Below, one piece after another: positions 16,353 through 22,587 of a stretch of DNA of 37,570 nt. This stretch comes from a virus. Below the pieces are notes generated by a model that was not told where the DNA came from, ran no database searches, and saw only the letters and a list, made by a program, of their open reading frames with translations. The stretch is taken from positions 1-37,570 of IMG/VR virus record IMGVR_UViG_3300021381_000132. One strand, 5' to 3'. Both the position numbers and the translations under genes were made by a program. Each line of letters begins with the position of its first letter. Positions within the stretch are counted from its first letter, which is position 1.

Positions 16353-16859
16353 TTAGGGCCGGCCACCTTTGGCGATGCGATCAAACTGCGGTGCCGTCGA
16401 TCGACCATTCATGCGCTGATCAACAATCGCGGCTCCTGCGATCATTCCCCCAACAATTGCGAACGGTCCACCGCCTGCGAAGATTAGCGCGTTGTTAACC
16501 ATTCCCGTCATGCCTGCCGATTTCGACACTGTGGCGATATCGCGTGAGCTTGCGCCGTTGGATTTCATCACCTGACAAATACCGAGCTTGACAAGCAATG
16601 ACACTGCGGGGGCCGCTGCGTTGCCTGCCGCGCCGATGACAGGGTTTGCCTCAACGCCAACGCCGGAAGCGATTGCCGCCGCTGTTGATGCGGCATCGCC
16701 TGCCCCATGCCACCCAATGCAACGCTCTGCCTTTGGCGTGACGCCAGACCCCGGCACCATTTCAATCATAATTTCTTGCGCCATACAGGCGACGGTTGTT
16801 GCGACGGCGAAAGCCGATGCAAGCCCGAGGGCGTATGCTGTTGATGTTTTGAAGTTCAT
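16353..16859 (-). CDS. Secreted or envelope protein with Ala/Gly-rich hydrophobic body (long paralogue)
   Basis: The 168-residue product has a signal peptide (MNFKTSTAYALGLASAFAV, likely cut after MA before QE at about residue 28). A conserved mature start follows (EMVPGSGVTPKAERCIGWHG), then an Ala/Gly-rich region with weak hydrophobic stretches and a C-terminal hydrophobic hairpin-like segment (about 120-145). Its first 55 residues and leader are duplicated in the gene at 17146-17394 with one residue changed. AAAAGGACC lies before the ATG. Export to the periplasm is likely; function unknown. Confidence 0.75.
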   Translation of the reverse strand: MNFKTSTAYALGLASAFAVATTVACMAQEIMIEMVPGSGVTPKAERCIGWHGAGDAASTAAAIASGVGVEANPVIGAAGNAAAPAVSLLVKLGICQVMKSNGASSRDIATVSKSAGMTGMVNNALIFAGGGPFAIVGGMIAGAAIVDQRMNGRSTAPQFDRIAKGGRP

Positions 16860-16872
16860 TGTGTTGGTCCTT
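16694..16872 (-). repeat. Duplicated leader/signal-peptide module, copy A
   Basis: This 179-bp stretch, offset by 535 bases from 17229-17407, covers the ribosome site, ATG and first 55 codons of the 168-residue gene. The copies differ at only a handful of bases, mostly third positions. The repeat starts at the edge of a neighbouring gene's stop and ends inside codon 55, after which the two genes are unrelated. Confidence 0.92.
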
Positions 16873-17133
16873 TTATGCTTCGTTGTATTCAGCGGGAATT
16901 GGTATCAACCCCTGATCTGCTTCTGATGGTTCCCACCCATCCGGTGGATACCATCCTGTATTATTGTCTGCGTCCGACAATTTATCGTCGTATGGCCCCG
17001 CTTCGATAGCACCGCATTCGCACTGGTAGGGGCCGACTTGCTGCACTCCAACGCCTATATCAACAAACGGGGCGCTGCATGTTTCGCCGCAATACGGGCA
17101 ATCCTCGTCGGGTTCTTCATACGATCCTCGCAT
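16873..17133 (-). CDS. Small Cys-rich protein, probable zinc ribbon
   Basis: The 86-residue acidic product has CPYCGETC (12-19) and CECGA (38-42), giving two knuckle-type cysteine pairs that could bind one zinc ion, followed by a Trp/Pro/Asp-rich tail. AAAGGACG precedes the ATG at 17133. It lies between the two copies of the duplicated signal-peptide module. No further function can be read. Confidence 0.75.
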   Translation of the reverse strand: MRGSYEEPDEDCPYCGETCSAPFVDIGVGVQQVGPYQCECGAIEAGPYDDKLSDADNNTGWYPPDGWEPSEADQGLIPIPAEYNEA

Positions 17134-17145
17134 ATCAGGCGTCCT

Positions 17146-17394
17146 TTAATGTTGGTCGAAGAGCGCAGCGCATGTGCCGTGCTGTTCCACCAGTTGTTCA
17201 TCAGGGTTCACGAGCCGCCATTCACCATCATCGCCTGCCCCGTGCCACCCAATGCAACGCTCTGCCTTTGGCGTGACGCCAGACCCCGGCACCATCTCGA
17301 TCATGATTTCTTGCGCCATACAGGCGACAGTTGTTGCAACGGCGAAAACCGATGCAAGCCCGAGGGCGTATGCTGTTGATGTTTTGAAGTTCAT
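17146..17394 (-). CDS. Secreted protein, short paralogue with swapped C-terminus
   Basis: From the ATG at 17394 the product is 82 residues. Residues 1-55 equal those of the 168-residue protein except Ala16 to Val, including the signal peptide and the AERCIGWHG motif. The remaining 27 residues are different: acidic and polar, ending EQHGTCAALFDQH, with a second cysteine. The frame stays open upstream to 17466, but the ATG at 17394 has the duplicated AAAGGACC ribosome site and matches the paralogue start. It may be a decoy, a chimera formed by duplication, or a second effector using the same export signal. Confidence 0.75.
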   Translation of the reverse strand: MNFKTSTAYALGLASVFAVATTVACMAQEIMIEMVPGSGVTPKAERCIGWHGAGDDGEWRLVNPDEQLVEQHGTCAALFDQH

Positions 17395-17407
17395 TTTGTT
17401 GGTCCTT
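17229..17407 (-). repeat. Duplicated leader/signal-peptide module, copy B
   Basis: This is the partner of 16694-16872 (179 bp). Synonymous differences (for example in the Ile-Met-Ile-Glu codons) show that the two copies have been kept under coding selection since duplication rather than being a very recent assembly artefact. Confidence 0.92.
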
Positions 17408-17629
17408 TCAGTGGTCTTTAAATCGGGCGCGGAAATCGGCCTCTGCGTAGGCGTCAAATTCGCCATATTCGTCTATGATGCAGACGGTGCGGATTTCGGT
17501 ATCCGCGTCAGTGCGAAGCCTGCAATCGTCCAGTAATTTCAAAACCCAATGCGTTGTCGTATCCATCGGCTTTTTCCGAACAGGCACTTTGCCTTGCCGT
17601 GTGATCAGGACGAAGTTTTGTTCCTGCAT
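17408..17629 (-). CDS. Hypothetical small acidic protein
   Basis: The 73-residue product starts MQEQNFVLITRQGKVPVRKKP, has a Thr/Asp-rich middle and an acidic end (EYGEFDAYAEADFRARFKDH). AAAGGACC sits 6 bases before the ATG, the same ribosome-site pattern as its minus-strand neighbours. No known family is recognised. Confidence 0.72.
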   Translation of the reverse strand: MQEQNFVLITRQGKVPVRKKPMDTTTHWVLKLLDDCRLRTDADTEIRTVCIIDEYGEFDAYAEADFRARFKDH

Positions 17630-17647
17630 CTGACGGTCCTTTGCTGC

Positions 17648-17827
17648 TTAGGAATATTCAATCAGAAAGCCATTGGCCTTTGCTGCTTCAAATTCCTGCG
17701 TTGAGTTGTCTTTAATCCACATGACGCCCGTTGCCTCAAAATCACCGATGTGGATTGGGATATCACCTCGCCCCGCATCAACGACTTTGTTCAATTCATC
17801 GCGCATCTGTTTTGCTGTAATGCTCAT
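17648..17827 (-). CDS. Hypothetical 59-residue protein, first gene of the minus block
   Basis: The ATG at 17827 gives 59 codons to TAA at 17650-17648. The product starts MSITAKQMRDELNKVVDAG and ends NGFLIEYS; it looks like a compact alpha/beta fold with GDIPIHIGDFEATGVMW. TAGGACGCC lies before the start, like the AGGAC sites of the next four genes. It is the promoter-proximal gene of the 17827-16023 block. Confidence 0.68.
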   Translation of the reverse strand: MSITAKQMRDELNKVVDAGRGDIPIHIGDFEATGVMWIKDNSTQEFEAAKANGFLIEYS

Positions 17828-17962
17828 TGGCTGGCGTCCTATCTGCTAATTTCGTTGATCTACACTTAGGCTATGCAATCTCCACAGTCAACGCCAATTT
17901 TAATTTTAGCGCCATTTAGTCACCATCTTGACGTTATACTTGGTGGCCTGTATGACGCTAGT
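17828..17962. promoter_or_regulatory. Divergent promoter region between minus block and RHH operon
   Basis: Rightward, TTGACG (17928-17933) and TATGAC (17951-17956) are 17 bases apart, which would start transcription at about the ATG of the RHH gene (17963) and give a nearly leaderless message. TATACT (17935-17940) overlaps it. Leftward, TTGACT (complement of 17886-17891) could serve the minus block. The RHH protein made next to it may bind here. TTGACG followed by (T/C)TA recurs in the 23.1-kb control region. Confidence 0.5.
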
Positions 17963-18100
17963 ATGAAAAATAAACGTGTGCCAATATCGCTGACAGAAGA
18001 TCAGCACAAAGCCTTAGAGCAAGCGGCTGCTGCTATGGGGCTTACGATTTCATCTTACATTCGGCTTGCTGCGCTGGAGAGGGTCAAGAGGGATGCATAG
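17963..18100 (+). CDS. Ribbon-helix-helix (CopG/Arc-type) DNA-binding protein
   Basis: From the ATG at 17963 the 45-residue product has the complete RHH pattern: a basic beta strand (KRVPISLT), helix A (EDQHKALEQAAAAMG), a turn, and helix B (SSYIRLAALERVKR). The frame extends upstream to 17873 but only the 45-residue part looks like protein. Such proteins dimerise and repress neighbouring promoters. It overlaps the GIY-YIG gene by 8 bases. Possible roles are autoregulator of this operon or, as with P22 Arc/Mnt, a regulator of an accessory region. Confidence 0.82.
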   Translation: MKNKRVPISLTEDQHKALEQAAAAMGLTISSYIRLAALERVKRDA

Positions 18101-18662
18101 TATTTACCGTTTCTACGCCGCTGACGACACGCTCCTGTACGTGGGACGGTCTAAAAACCCGTTCCAAAGATTGAGCGGGCATTTTTGCGATAAGCAGATG
18201 GACTTGGTTCGGCATATAGAGCTGGAATGGTTCAGCACTCATGACGACGCTGTCCGTGCGGAATCTCTGGCGATATATAGAGAAAAGCCACTGTGGAATA
18301 TCGCCAGCCCAATAAAGCAACGTAAGGCGCGCGTGACGCGGCTTGCCAACGTTAAACGCCCAACGCCGCCCCTCCCGCGCCCTGTGCGATCAGCACCGAA
18401 ATGTTATACCGACATGGGGCCACGTCTCCCACCAATGCATGGACCGCCGCTTCCGTGTAAGCAATATGCGGTTGATGTTGAGGTTGATAGCATCGGCGTT
18501 GATGTTGATTTTGTTTTTATTGGCGGTGCTGACGCGATCAGGCGGGCATTCAAGGTGGCGCGGCGCGGTGATGTTGTCCATCTGAAACGCGGAGCGATAT
18601 CAATGTTCCGTGTAAATTGCGCCGGAGCTACAAGCGAGGTGCCTTATGTCCAGTTTCACTAA
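18093..18662 (+). CDS. GIY-YIG-type nuclease domain protein
   Basis: The ATG at 18093 starts 189 residues. Residues 3-35 carry a GIY-YIG core: SIYRFY, then LLYVGRS, Arg near PFQRL and His in SGHF; a Glu at AESLAIYREKPLWN (about 66) fits the metal-binding Glu position. After about residue 85 comes a Pro/Arg-rich linker and a second part with VDVEVDSIGVDVDFVFIGG, of unknown fold. GAGGG precedes the start. Its coupling with an RHH gene resembles small phage homing or control cassettes. Activity on DNA is inferred from motifs only. Confidence 0.75.
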   Translation: MHSIYRFYAADDTLLYVGRSKNPFQRLSGHFCDKQMDLVRHIELEWFSTHDDAVRAESLAIYREKPLWNIASPIKQRKARVTRLANVKRPTPPLPRPVRSAPKCYTDMGPRLPPMHGPPLPCKQYAVDVEVDSIGVDVDFVFIGGADAIRRAFKVARRGDVVHLKRGAISMFRVNCAGATSEVPYVQFH

Positions 18663-18786
18663 TCAATACACATGGTGGGCGGCTAGGGCCGTACTTCACG
18701 CGGCTGGTCACACGTGGGTAAAGCGACACAACATCAATGACAATCTAGGGCCGCGCGGCGGTAGCACCAAGGAGACTTCGGAATGA
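18646..18786 (+). CDS. Small hypothetical protein, 46 residues
   Basis: The ATG at 18646 lies inside the end of the GIY-YIG gene with GAGG six bases upstream. The product (MSSFTNQYTWWAARAVLHAAG, basic middle, Gly/Ser/Thr end) stops at TGA 18784-18786, which overlaps the next ATG (18783) as ATGA. Stop/start coupling on both sides supports translation. Function unknown. Confidence 0.6.
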   Translation: MSSFTNQYTWWAARAVLHAAGHTWVKRHNINDNLGPRGGSTKETSE

Positions 18787-18970
18787 AGCCGTTTTTTTCA
18801 TACTATGGGGCCAAATACACAGCGGCAAAGCACCTTGGGTCTCCGCGCCGGAGTTTTGCCATGAGTGCGCGTCTGAGCATAGGCGTCAAGAGCGTATGCA
18901 TAATGAGATGCAAGATGAGTGGATAAAGCTCATGGTAGCTCCTATTGAATTAAAGGATCCGTCCGAATGA
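18783..18970 (+). pseudogene. Remnant of an adenine methyltransferase gene joined to the 3' end of a Cys-motif gene
   Basis: The ATG at 18783 encodes MKPFFSYYGAKYTAAKHLG, the usual N-terminus of Dam-like N6-adenine methyltransferases (PFFSYYGGK is the start of their AdoMet-binding motif I region). After about 22 codons the similarity ends and the frame closes at 18926. From about 18840 another frame looks coding instead: SAPEFCHECASEHRRQER and on to LKDPSE with stop at 18968-18970, whose TGA overlaps the next ATG. A deletion that fused the methyltransferase start to the end of a following gene explains both. AdoMet-binding FAG and catalytic DPPY motifs are absent, so no activity is expected. 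Confidence 0.6.
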
Positions 18971-19068
18971 TTACAGAACGCAGTTTTCGCAACACATGGG
19001 TTCCGACGTGTTACATTTTCGCGGTTCCTGCAACAAAAGATAGGGAGAACACCAATTGGCCAATATGA
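18967..19068 (+). CDS. Tiny hypothetical protein, 33 residues
   Basis: The ATG at 18967 overlaps the preceding stop as ATGA and the frame ends at TGA 19066-19068, which again overlaps an ATG at 19065. The product begins MITERSFRNTWVPTCYIFAVPA, is basic and Trp/Asn-containing. Real coding is supported only by the double stop/start coupling. Confidence 0.4.
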   Translation: MITERSFRNTWVPTCYIFAVPATKDRENTNWPI

Positions 19069-19238
19069 AGAACCCGTTTGAAGAGGACGCGCGCATGGCA
19101 ATTCAGACAGCCTACCTTTTGGGCGTTCAACACGCAACGAGAGGCGAGACGGTGGTGGGATTAGGCCACATCGTCCCTGCAGTCGCCGCTAAGCTGCGCG
19201 AAATAAAAATTGCAGTCACTAAAAAGGATCAAGAGTGA
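19056..19238 (+). CDS. Hypothetical small helical protein
   Basis: The product is helical and Ala/Val/Lys-rich (PFEEDARMAIQTAYLLGVQHA, then VAAKLREIKIAVTKKDQE). Two starts are possible: TTG at 19056, with GGGAG 8 bases upstream (60 residues), or ATG at 19065, which overlaps the previous stop as ATGA (57 residues). The stop overlaps the next ATG at 19235. No family recognised. Confidence 0.65.
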   Translation: MANMKNPFEEDARMAIQTAYLLGVQHATRGETVVGLGHIVPAVAAKLREIKIAVTKKDQE

Positions 19239-19480
19239 TGAGGCAAGCAATCGCATGCTTTCTCGGCAGGTTGTCATGCTGGTTGGATGGGTCAGGGTGG
19301 CATTATGACGAGTTTGGTCATGGATACCGCGAAGGCATGAAGGCGGGCCAAGGCTACGAAAACCGTGAGTATATTCGCGCTGATTTGGTAGACGACAAAA
19401 TTGATCATATGAAGATGCAAAATGCGCAGGCTTTTTCGGCGGGCTGGGACGCGGCTCTGGCAGACAAGGAGCCTGACTAA
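19235..19480 (+). CDS. Hypothetical protein sharing a C-terminal module with the 23377 gene
   Basis: The 81-residue product starts MMRQAIACFLGRLSCWLDG and has a second half (about residues 38-74: GQGYE, REYIRADLV, then MKMQNAQAFSAGWDAA) that is almost the same as part of the protein at 23377-23823. The DNA of that part, 110 bp, is also recognisably duplicated. It is the last gene of its operon: its stop overlaps, tail to tail, the stop of the minus-strand gene at 19477. Confidence 0.72.
   Translation: MMRQAIACFLGRLSCWLDGSGWHYDEFGHGYREGMKAGQGYENREYIRADLVDDKIDHMKMQNAQAFSAGWDAALADKEPD
19346..19455 (+). repeat. Duplicated coding module, copy 1 (pairs with 23467-23576)
   Basis: A 110-bp in-frame coding segment shared without gaps with 23467-23576. 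Many third-position differences but nearly constant protein (GQGYE to GWDAA) show selection on the peptide in both genes. Confidence 0.85.
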
Positions 19481-19737
19481 CCGTCCGCTCTCCACTTAGC
19501 GACAGCGGGGCAGTCTGACTTGATTGCCCCGTCTGGGCATCCGCACTTTGGCCAGTCGCACAGCTTGAAATCAGGGCCGCTCTCGATTTCAAGCTCCAAC
19601 GCTTTACCGTATGTCTCCAATATCTCGGCAAGATCAATCGCGCTATCCGGTTCAAGCGTGATCTGTGACCGCATTCCTGCCGCCGCGCCCGCTCTGAGCG
19701 TTGACGCCATGCCGTCGAATGTTTTGAAATCAGCCAT
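19477..19737 (-). CDS. Hypothetical protein with C-terminal Cys motif, last gene of recombination operon
   Basis: The 86-residue product has a helical N-terminus (MADFKTFDGMASTLRAGAAAG) and ends with CDWPKCGCPDGAIKSDC, four cysteines that could bind a metal. Its start overlaps the stop of the Ref-like nuclease gene, and its stop overlaps the opposite-strand stop at 19480. No known family. Confidence 0.72.
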   Translation of the reverse strand: MADFKTFDGMASTLRAGAAAGMRSQITLEPDSAIDLAEILETYGKALELEIESGPDFKLCDWPKCGCPDGAIKSDCPAVAKWRADG

Positions 19738-20156
19738 TAGTAATCCCCTCCCAACATATTTATCATTGAATTTGTGTCTTCAAGGTAATCGAAATCAGGG
19801 CCATATGCGGCTTCCCATGTTTCTTGTCCTTGGTGGTACGCGATCTTGCTTTTGTCCCGGTCAAACCGGAGCCCCTGGTGGTGGCACATGCAAAGCGGGA
19901 TCGTGTTTGTGTCGTCTTCGCGCGCCGAAGAAAACCGGCCGCTTTTGCAGTGGTGGGCTTCGGTCTTACTGGTCTGCACCATTCCGAACTTGACGCAGAT
20001 GCAGCACGGCAACCGGCGAACCTTTCCCATGTGGGCTAGATCCGCCTGCCCCGCGTCTGACTTGCGATAATCGGCGAGCTTCTTTGATATCTGCCGCATT
20101 CGCTTTCGTTGCTTCTTTTCTGGCTTCGGTTGCTTTTGTCCGAGTGGGCCGCGCAT
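19737..20156 (-). CDS. Ref-like HNH-type nuclease (RecA-associated recombination nuclease family)
   Basis: From the ATG at 20156 (AGGGGG upstream, TGATG overlap with the previous stop) the product is 139 residues. A basic N-terminus (KQPKPEKKQRKRMRQ) precedes a His/Cys domain: CCICVKFG (about 52-59), EAHHCKSGRF, TIPLCMCHHQG and IAYHQGQETWEAAYG. This order fits P1 Ref-type nucleases, which cut DNA in RecA-made D-loops. The longer frame to 20225 would overlap the upstream gene. Company of Erf and NinB supports a role in recombination. Confidence 0.75.
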   Translation of the reverse strand: MRGPLGQKQPKPEKKQRKRMRQISKKLADYRKSDAGQADLAHMGKVRRLPCCICVKFGMVQTSKTEAHHCKSGRFSSAREDDTNTIPLCMCHHQGLRFDRDKSKIAYHQGQETWEAAYGPDFDYLEDTNSMINMLGGDY

Positions 20157-20542
20157 CACGTATCCCCCTCTGCGTTTGATAGGGCGGATAGGGCCGCGCT
20201 GATGATATCCTTTGTTGTGTTCCACTCGATTGTCACGTCCCTGTGTTGCTCCTCCCCGTCTTCGTCGATTTCGGTAATTGTTTCCTTGAACTCGCCAAGC
20301 AAGTGATATTTCAGATTGTCAAATATCGGATTTGGGCAAGCCGCCAGCAATACCTTCGCCGCATCCTTCACGCTCACCTCTTGCTGCGGTATAGCGGATA
20401 GGGCTGCGCGGGCTTGGTTTATTGCTGTATTTCGGACCACGTTTGATAGAGATTCAAACCACCCATCCTCCAAAATGACCGCTGGTGAAAAATGGGAGGA
20501 TGCAATAGCCTTTGCCACCCGCTCTATCGTTTCATCAGTCAT
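20156..20542 (-). CDS. Hypothetical acidic helical protein
   Basis: The 128-residue product starts MTDETIERVAKAIASSHF, a start common in phage proteins of unknown role (helical segment ...ARAALSAIPQQ), followed by an acidic strand-rich part (ITEIDEDGEEQHRDVTIEW). Overlaps with both neighbours (ATGA at 20539-20542 and TGATG at 20156-20158) show operon membership. No catalytic motif seen. Confidence 0.75.
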   Translation of the reverse strand: MTDETIERVAKAIASSHFSPAVILEDGWFESLSNVVRNTAINQARAALSAIPQQEVSVKDAAKVLLAACPNPIFDNLKYHLLGEFKETITEIDEDGEEQHRDVTIEWNTTKDIISAALSALSNAEGDT

Positions 20543-20874
20543 GTTGTTCCCTTTGCTAAAGTTGATATTGCCGCTTTTAACGTTTCAGAAAGAGGCTCAA
20601 TTTCTCTTTCTGGGCAGCACGAAACTCCTCCAGCCATTTTGATTATTTTCAAATCTCTTTCAGGGTTTCCGCATAAATGGCCGCAGCCGACGCAGTGGTG
20701 CCCTAGTTCATCCGCAACAGTTAGCACCTGTGCAAGTGCAGCCTCTAGATCTGCAATGCGGGCCGCTTGGGCTTCGATCTTATCCGCAGCGCGAAACGCT
20801 GGGCCTCTCAAAACGCCATCATTTGTCTCAGACGCAAACTTTCGTAGCAACTTCACTTCGATATCAGTCATCAT
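20539..20874 (-). CDS. Hypothetical coiled-coil protein with Cys/His cluster
   Basis: The 111-residue product has a central coiled coil (about 25-50: FRAADKIEAQAARIADLEAA) and a possible zinc site HHCVGCGHLCGNP (about 59-71), with a later CC pair. It overlaps both neighbours by four bases. It resembles the many small coiled-coil phage proteins of early operons; function unknown. Confidence 0.72.
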   Translation of the reverse strand: MMTDIEVKLLRKFASETNDGVLRGPAFRAADKIEAQAARIADLEAALAQVLTVADELGHHCVGCGHLCGNPERDLKIIKMAGGVSCCPEREIEPLSETLKAAISTLAKGTT

Positions 20875-21320
20875 TCATTCCCTTCATATTTCTGCAAACT
20901 CGGGTCTATAAGCCGAACGCCAGCTTCCGCAAAATGTTGCATCATGGCGTCCATGTATTCCCCGAGCTGCTTTGTGTTCATCTTCGACGTTATCGCCGGG
21001 TCCAGAACCTCGAACATCTTGCGCTTCGTTTCGTATGGCAGCGGCTTGAACGTGGCGTCATAGTCCGCTTTGAATGCGGGATCGTCTCGGCGCAGGATTG
21101 GAACGCCAAAGATCAGCTTGCATTCGGCCCGCACCTCAACTTCGGTGGTGTCGCCGAGCTCTGCCGCTATCTGAGCATAATGCATATGGATCGTCTTGTT
21201 CTGCGGGTTTGTCCGCTTTGCCCCTCTGACATAGGACACCGTGAGCGGGAACGGTTGAGACTGCAAAGCCCTTTCCCATCCCCGCAGGTCTTCCGGTGTT
21301 TTGATCACACGGCTAGGCAC
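20871..21320 (-). CDS. NinB-type recombination mediator
   Basis: The 149-residue product carries the NinB (lambda Orf) hallmark RTNPQNKTIHMHYAQIAAEL (about 36-55), followed by VRAECKLIFG and a C-terminal helix pair with MNTKQLGEYMDAMMQHFAEAG. Lambda NinB is 146 residues and binds single-stranded DNA, SSB and RecA-family filaments, helping load the annealing protein. The gene lies next to the Erf-type gene in the same direction, the expected partner in P22-like recombination. Confidence 0.85.
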   Translation of the reverse strand: MPSRVIKTPEDLRGWERALQSQPFPLTVSYVRGAKRTNPQNKTIHMHYAQIAAELGDTTEVEVRAECKLIFGVPILRRDDPAFKADYDATFKPLPYETKRKMFEVLDPAITSKMNTKQLGEYMDAMMQHFAEAGVRLIDPSLQKYEGNE

Positions 21321-22142
21321 TTAGTCGACGCCCATGATCTGCTGGCGGCGGATTTCGTAAGCATCGCAAACCGTTTCGTGCAGGTCAGGGTGCTTACCTT
21401 CTAAGCCTCTGTCGCCTTCGATCAGATGCGCGCGTCGGTCCCATTCGTTGTTGATCTGCCGCTCGCCTTTCATGCGATTGAATTGAGCGCAAAGAGCCTG
21501 AGAAACAGCCATAGCCTTATCGCGGTCAGTTGCGTTGTCTGGCAACTCTGACAAGATAGTATGCGTCCACGGGTCGCGCGGTGCGGCGGGCTTGGCTGGA
21601 TTGCCTGCGCCGCGTCCATCATCTTCGGTGTCTTCCCCAAGCGATAGGCCAAGGATGGCTTGTGCGGTGTAACGTTGGCCGTATGTCTGAGACGATCCAA
21701 CCGACTGCACAGCATTTTTGCTTCCGCTGCCGTCCTTTGGCAGGTCAATGCTAGTTGTCTCCGTATGGCCCGCCTTGTGCATCAGCTTCGCGGTTACGAT
21801 CACATTCGCGCCGCTTGTGTCTACGCCAAACGTAAGGGCCAATCCGCTTTCAGACAGCACCGGGCGCGTGTAGCTGATAATGTCTTTTAGCGTTGCATAT
21901 GGCATGTTGTTATGCCCCTTCCCATTTTTTGGGATATCTGGAAAGCTGGCAGAAGCCTGCGCGAATGCGGATGCAAACGCAGCTCGCGCGCTACTGGCGT
22001 CGTGCCGTTCCTTCAACTCGATCATGCGCTCAAGCTTTGTCAGGTCGGAATTTGGGTCCATAGCAACGCGCTCGATCATGCTAATCATCGGATCAGCCGG
22101 AAGCAGCGTTTCTTGCGGGGTTGCCTTCTCTAAAGCGTTCAT
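21321..22142 (-). CDS. Erf-family single-strand annealing protein
   Basis: The 273-residue product matches the ERF superfamily: an N-terminal helix with DPNSDLTKLERMIELKERH, the core AFASAFAQASASFPDIPKNG, then GKGHNNMPYATLKDI, and VQSVGSSQTYGQRYTAQAILGL near 140-170 and DTEDDGR. In P22, Erf circularises the terminally redundant genome by annealing homologous ends, which this genome, with overlapping ends and circular permutation, would need. The C-terminal 80 residues are variable and probably bind partners. Its stop immediately precedes the NinB start. Confidence 0.93.
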   Translation of the reverse strand: MNALEKATPQETLLPADPMISMIERVAMDPNSDLTKLERMIELKERHDASSARAAFASAFAQASASFPDIPKNGKGHNNMPYATLKDIISYTRPVLSESGLALTFGVDTSGANVIVTAKLMHKAGHTETTSIDLPKDGSGSKNAVQSVGSSQTYGQRYTAQAILGLSLGEDTEDDGRGAGNPAKPAAPRDPWTHTILSELPDNATDRDKAMAVSQALCAQFNRMKGERQINNEWDRRAHLIEGDRGLEGKHPDLHETVCDAYEIRRQQIMGVD

Positions 22143-22345
22143 CTGTTTATTCCCTCATAGTTTGCATTGAAGTGGGCCGCGTTTGATATGACCTTACCAA
22201 GGAACGGCAGGCCAGCACCGAGACCGGCGACTACGCACAGGGCCGCAATGGTCATCTGGACGGGCCGCAGCGGTTCTTTGGTGTGTGTGCCATAGGCTGC
22301 GTCTTGAGCTCGCACGGCGGCGCTTGGGTGTGATCTGGTTGTCAT
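22139..22345 (-). CDS. Single-pass membrane protein upstream of erf
   Basis: The ATG at 22345 (AAAGG eight bases upstream) gives 68 residues with a basic/His N-terminus and one hydrophobic helix (about 30-52, MTIAALCVVAGLGAGLPFLG). The frame is open to 22405 but that part overlaps the neighbouring gene. It overlaps Erf as ATGA. The place next to erf is where P22 keeps small host-takeover genes (abc, kil), but no sequence link is visible. Confidence 0.68.
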   Translation of the reverse strand: MTTRSHPSAAVRAQDAAYGTHTKEPLRPVQMTIAALCVVAGLGAGLPFLGKVISNAAHFNANYEGINR

Positions 22346-22587
22346 GTGGTGGCCTTTCTGTGCTGTTGGGTTTTTCCGGTCAAAGCAGGGTGCCACTCGC
22401 CGCAATAGTCAGAGCCAACAACATTCGGCCAGACGGCGCGTACATCGCTTGGGTCTGTGCGATATGTTTCTGGAGCGTTTTTGTGACACGCGCCCCCGCT
22501 TTCATTCGCCGCGTCACCATAAATATCAGTGACGGCACCGACGGGCGTGTGTTCCCGGTAATATCGGCAAGAAATGCAATGCGTCAC
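22342..22587 (-). CDS. Small Cys-rich protein, probable zinc-binding
   Basis: The 81-residue product begins MTHCISCRYYREH and contains GGACHKNAPETYRTDP and VVGSDYCGEWHP, a four-cysteine pattern (C4, C7, C34, C62) common in short phage proteins that likely bind one zinc ion. Both ends overlap neighbours by four bases. Function unknown. Confidence 0.75.
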   Translation of the reverse strand: MTHCISCRYYREHTPVGAVTDIYGDAANESGGACHKNAPETYRTDPSDVRAVWPNVVGSDYCGEWHPALTGKTQQHRKATT

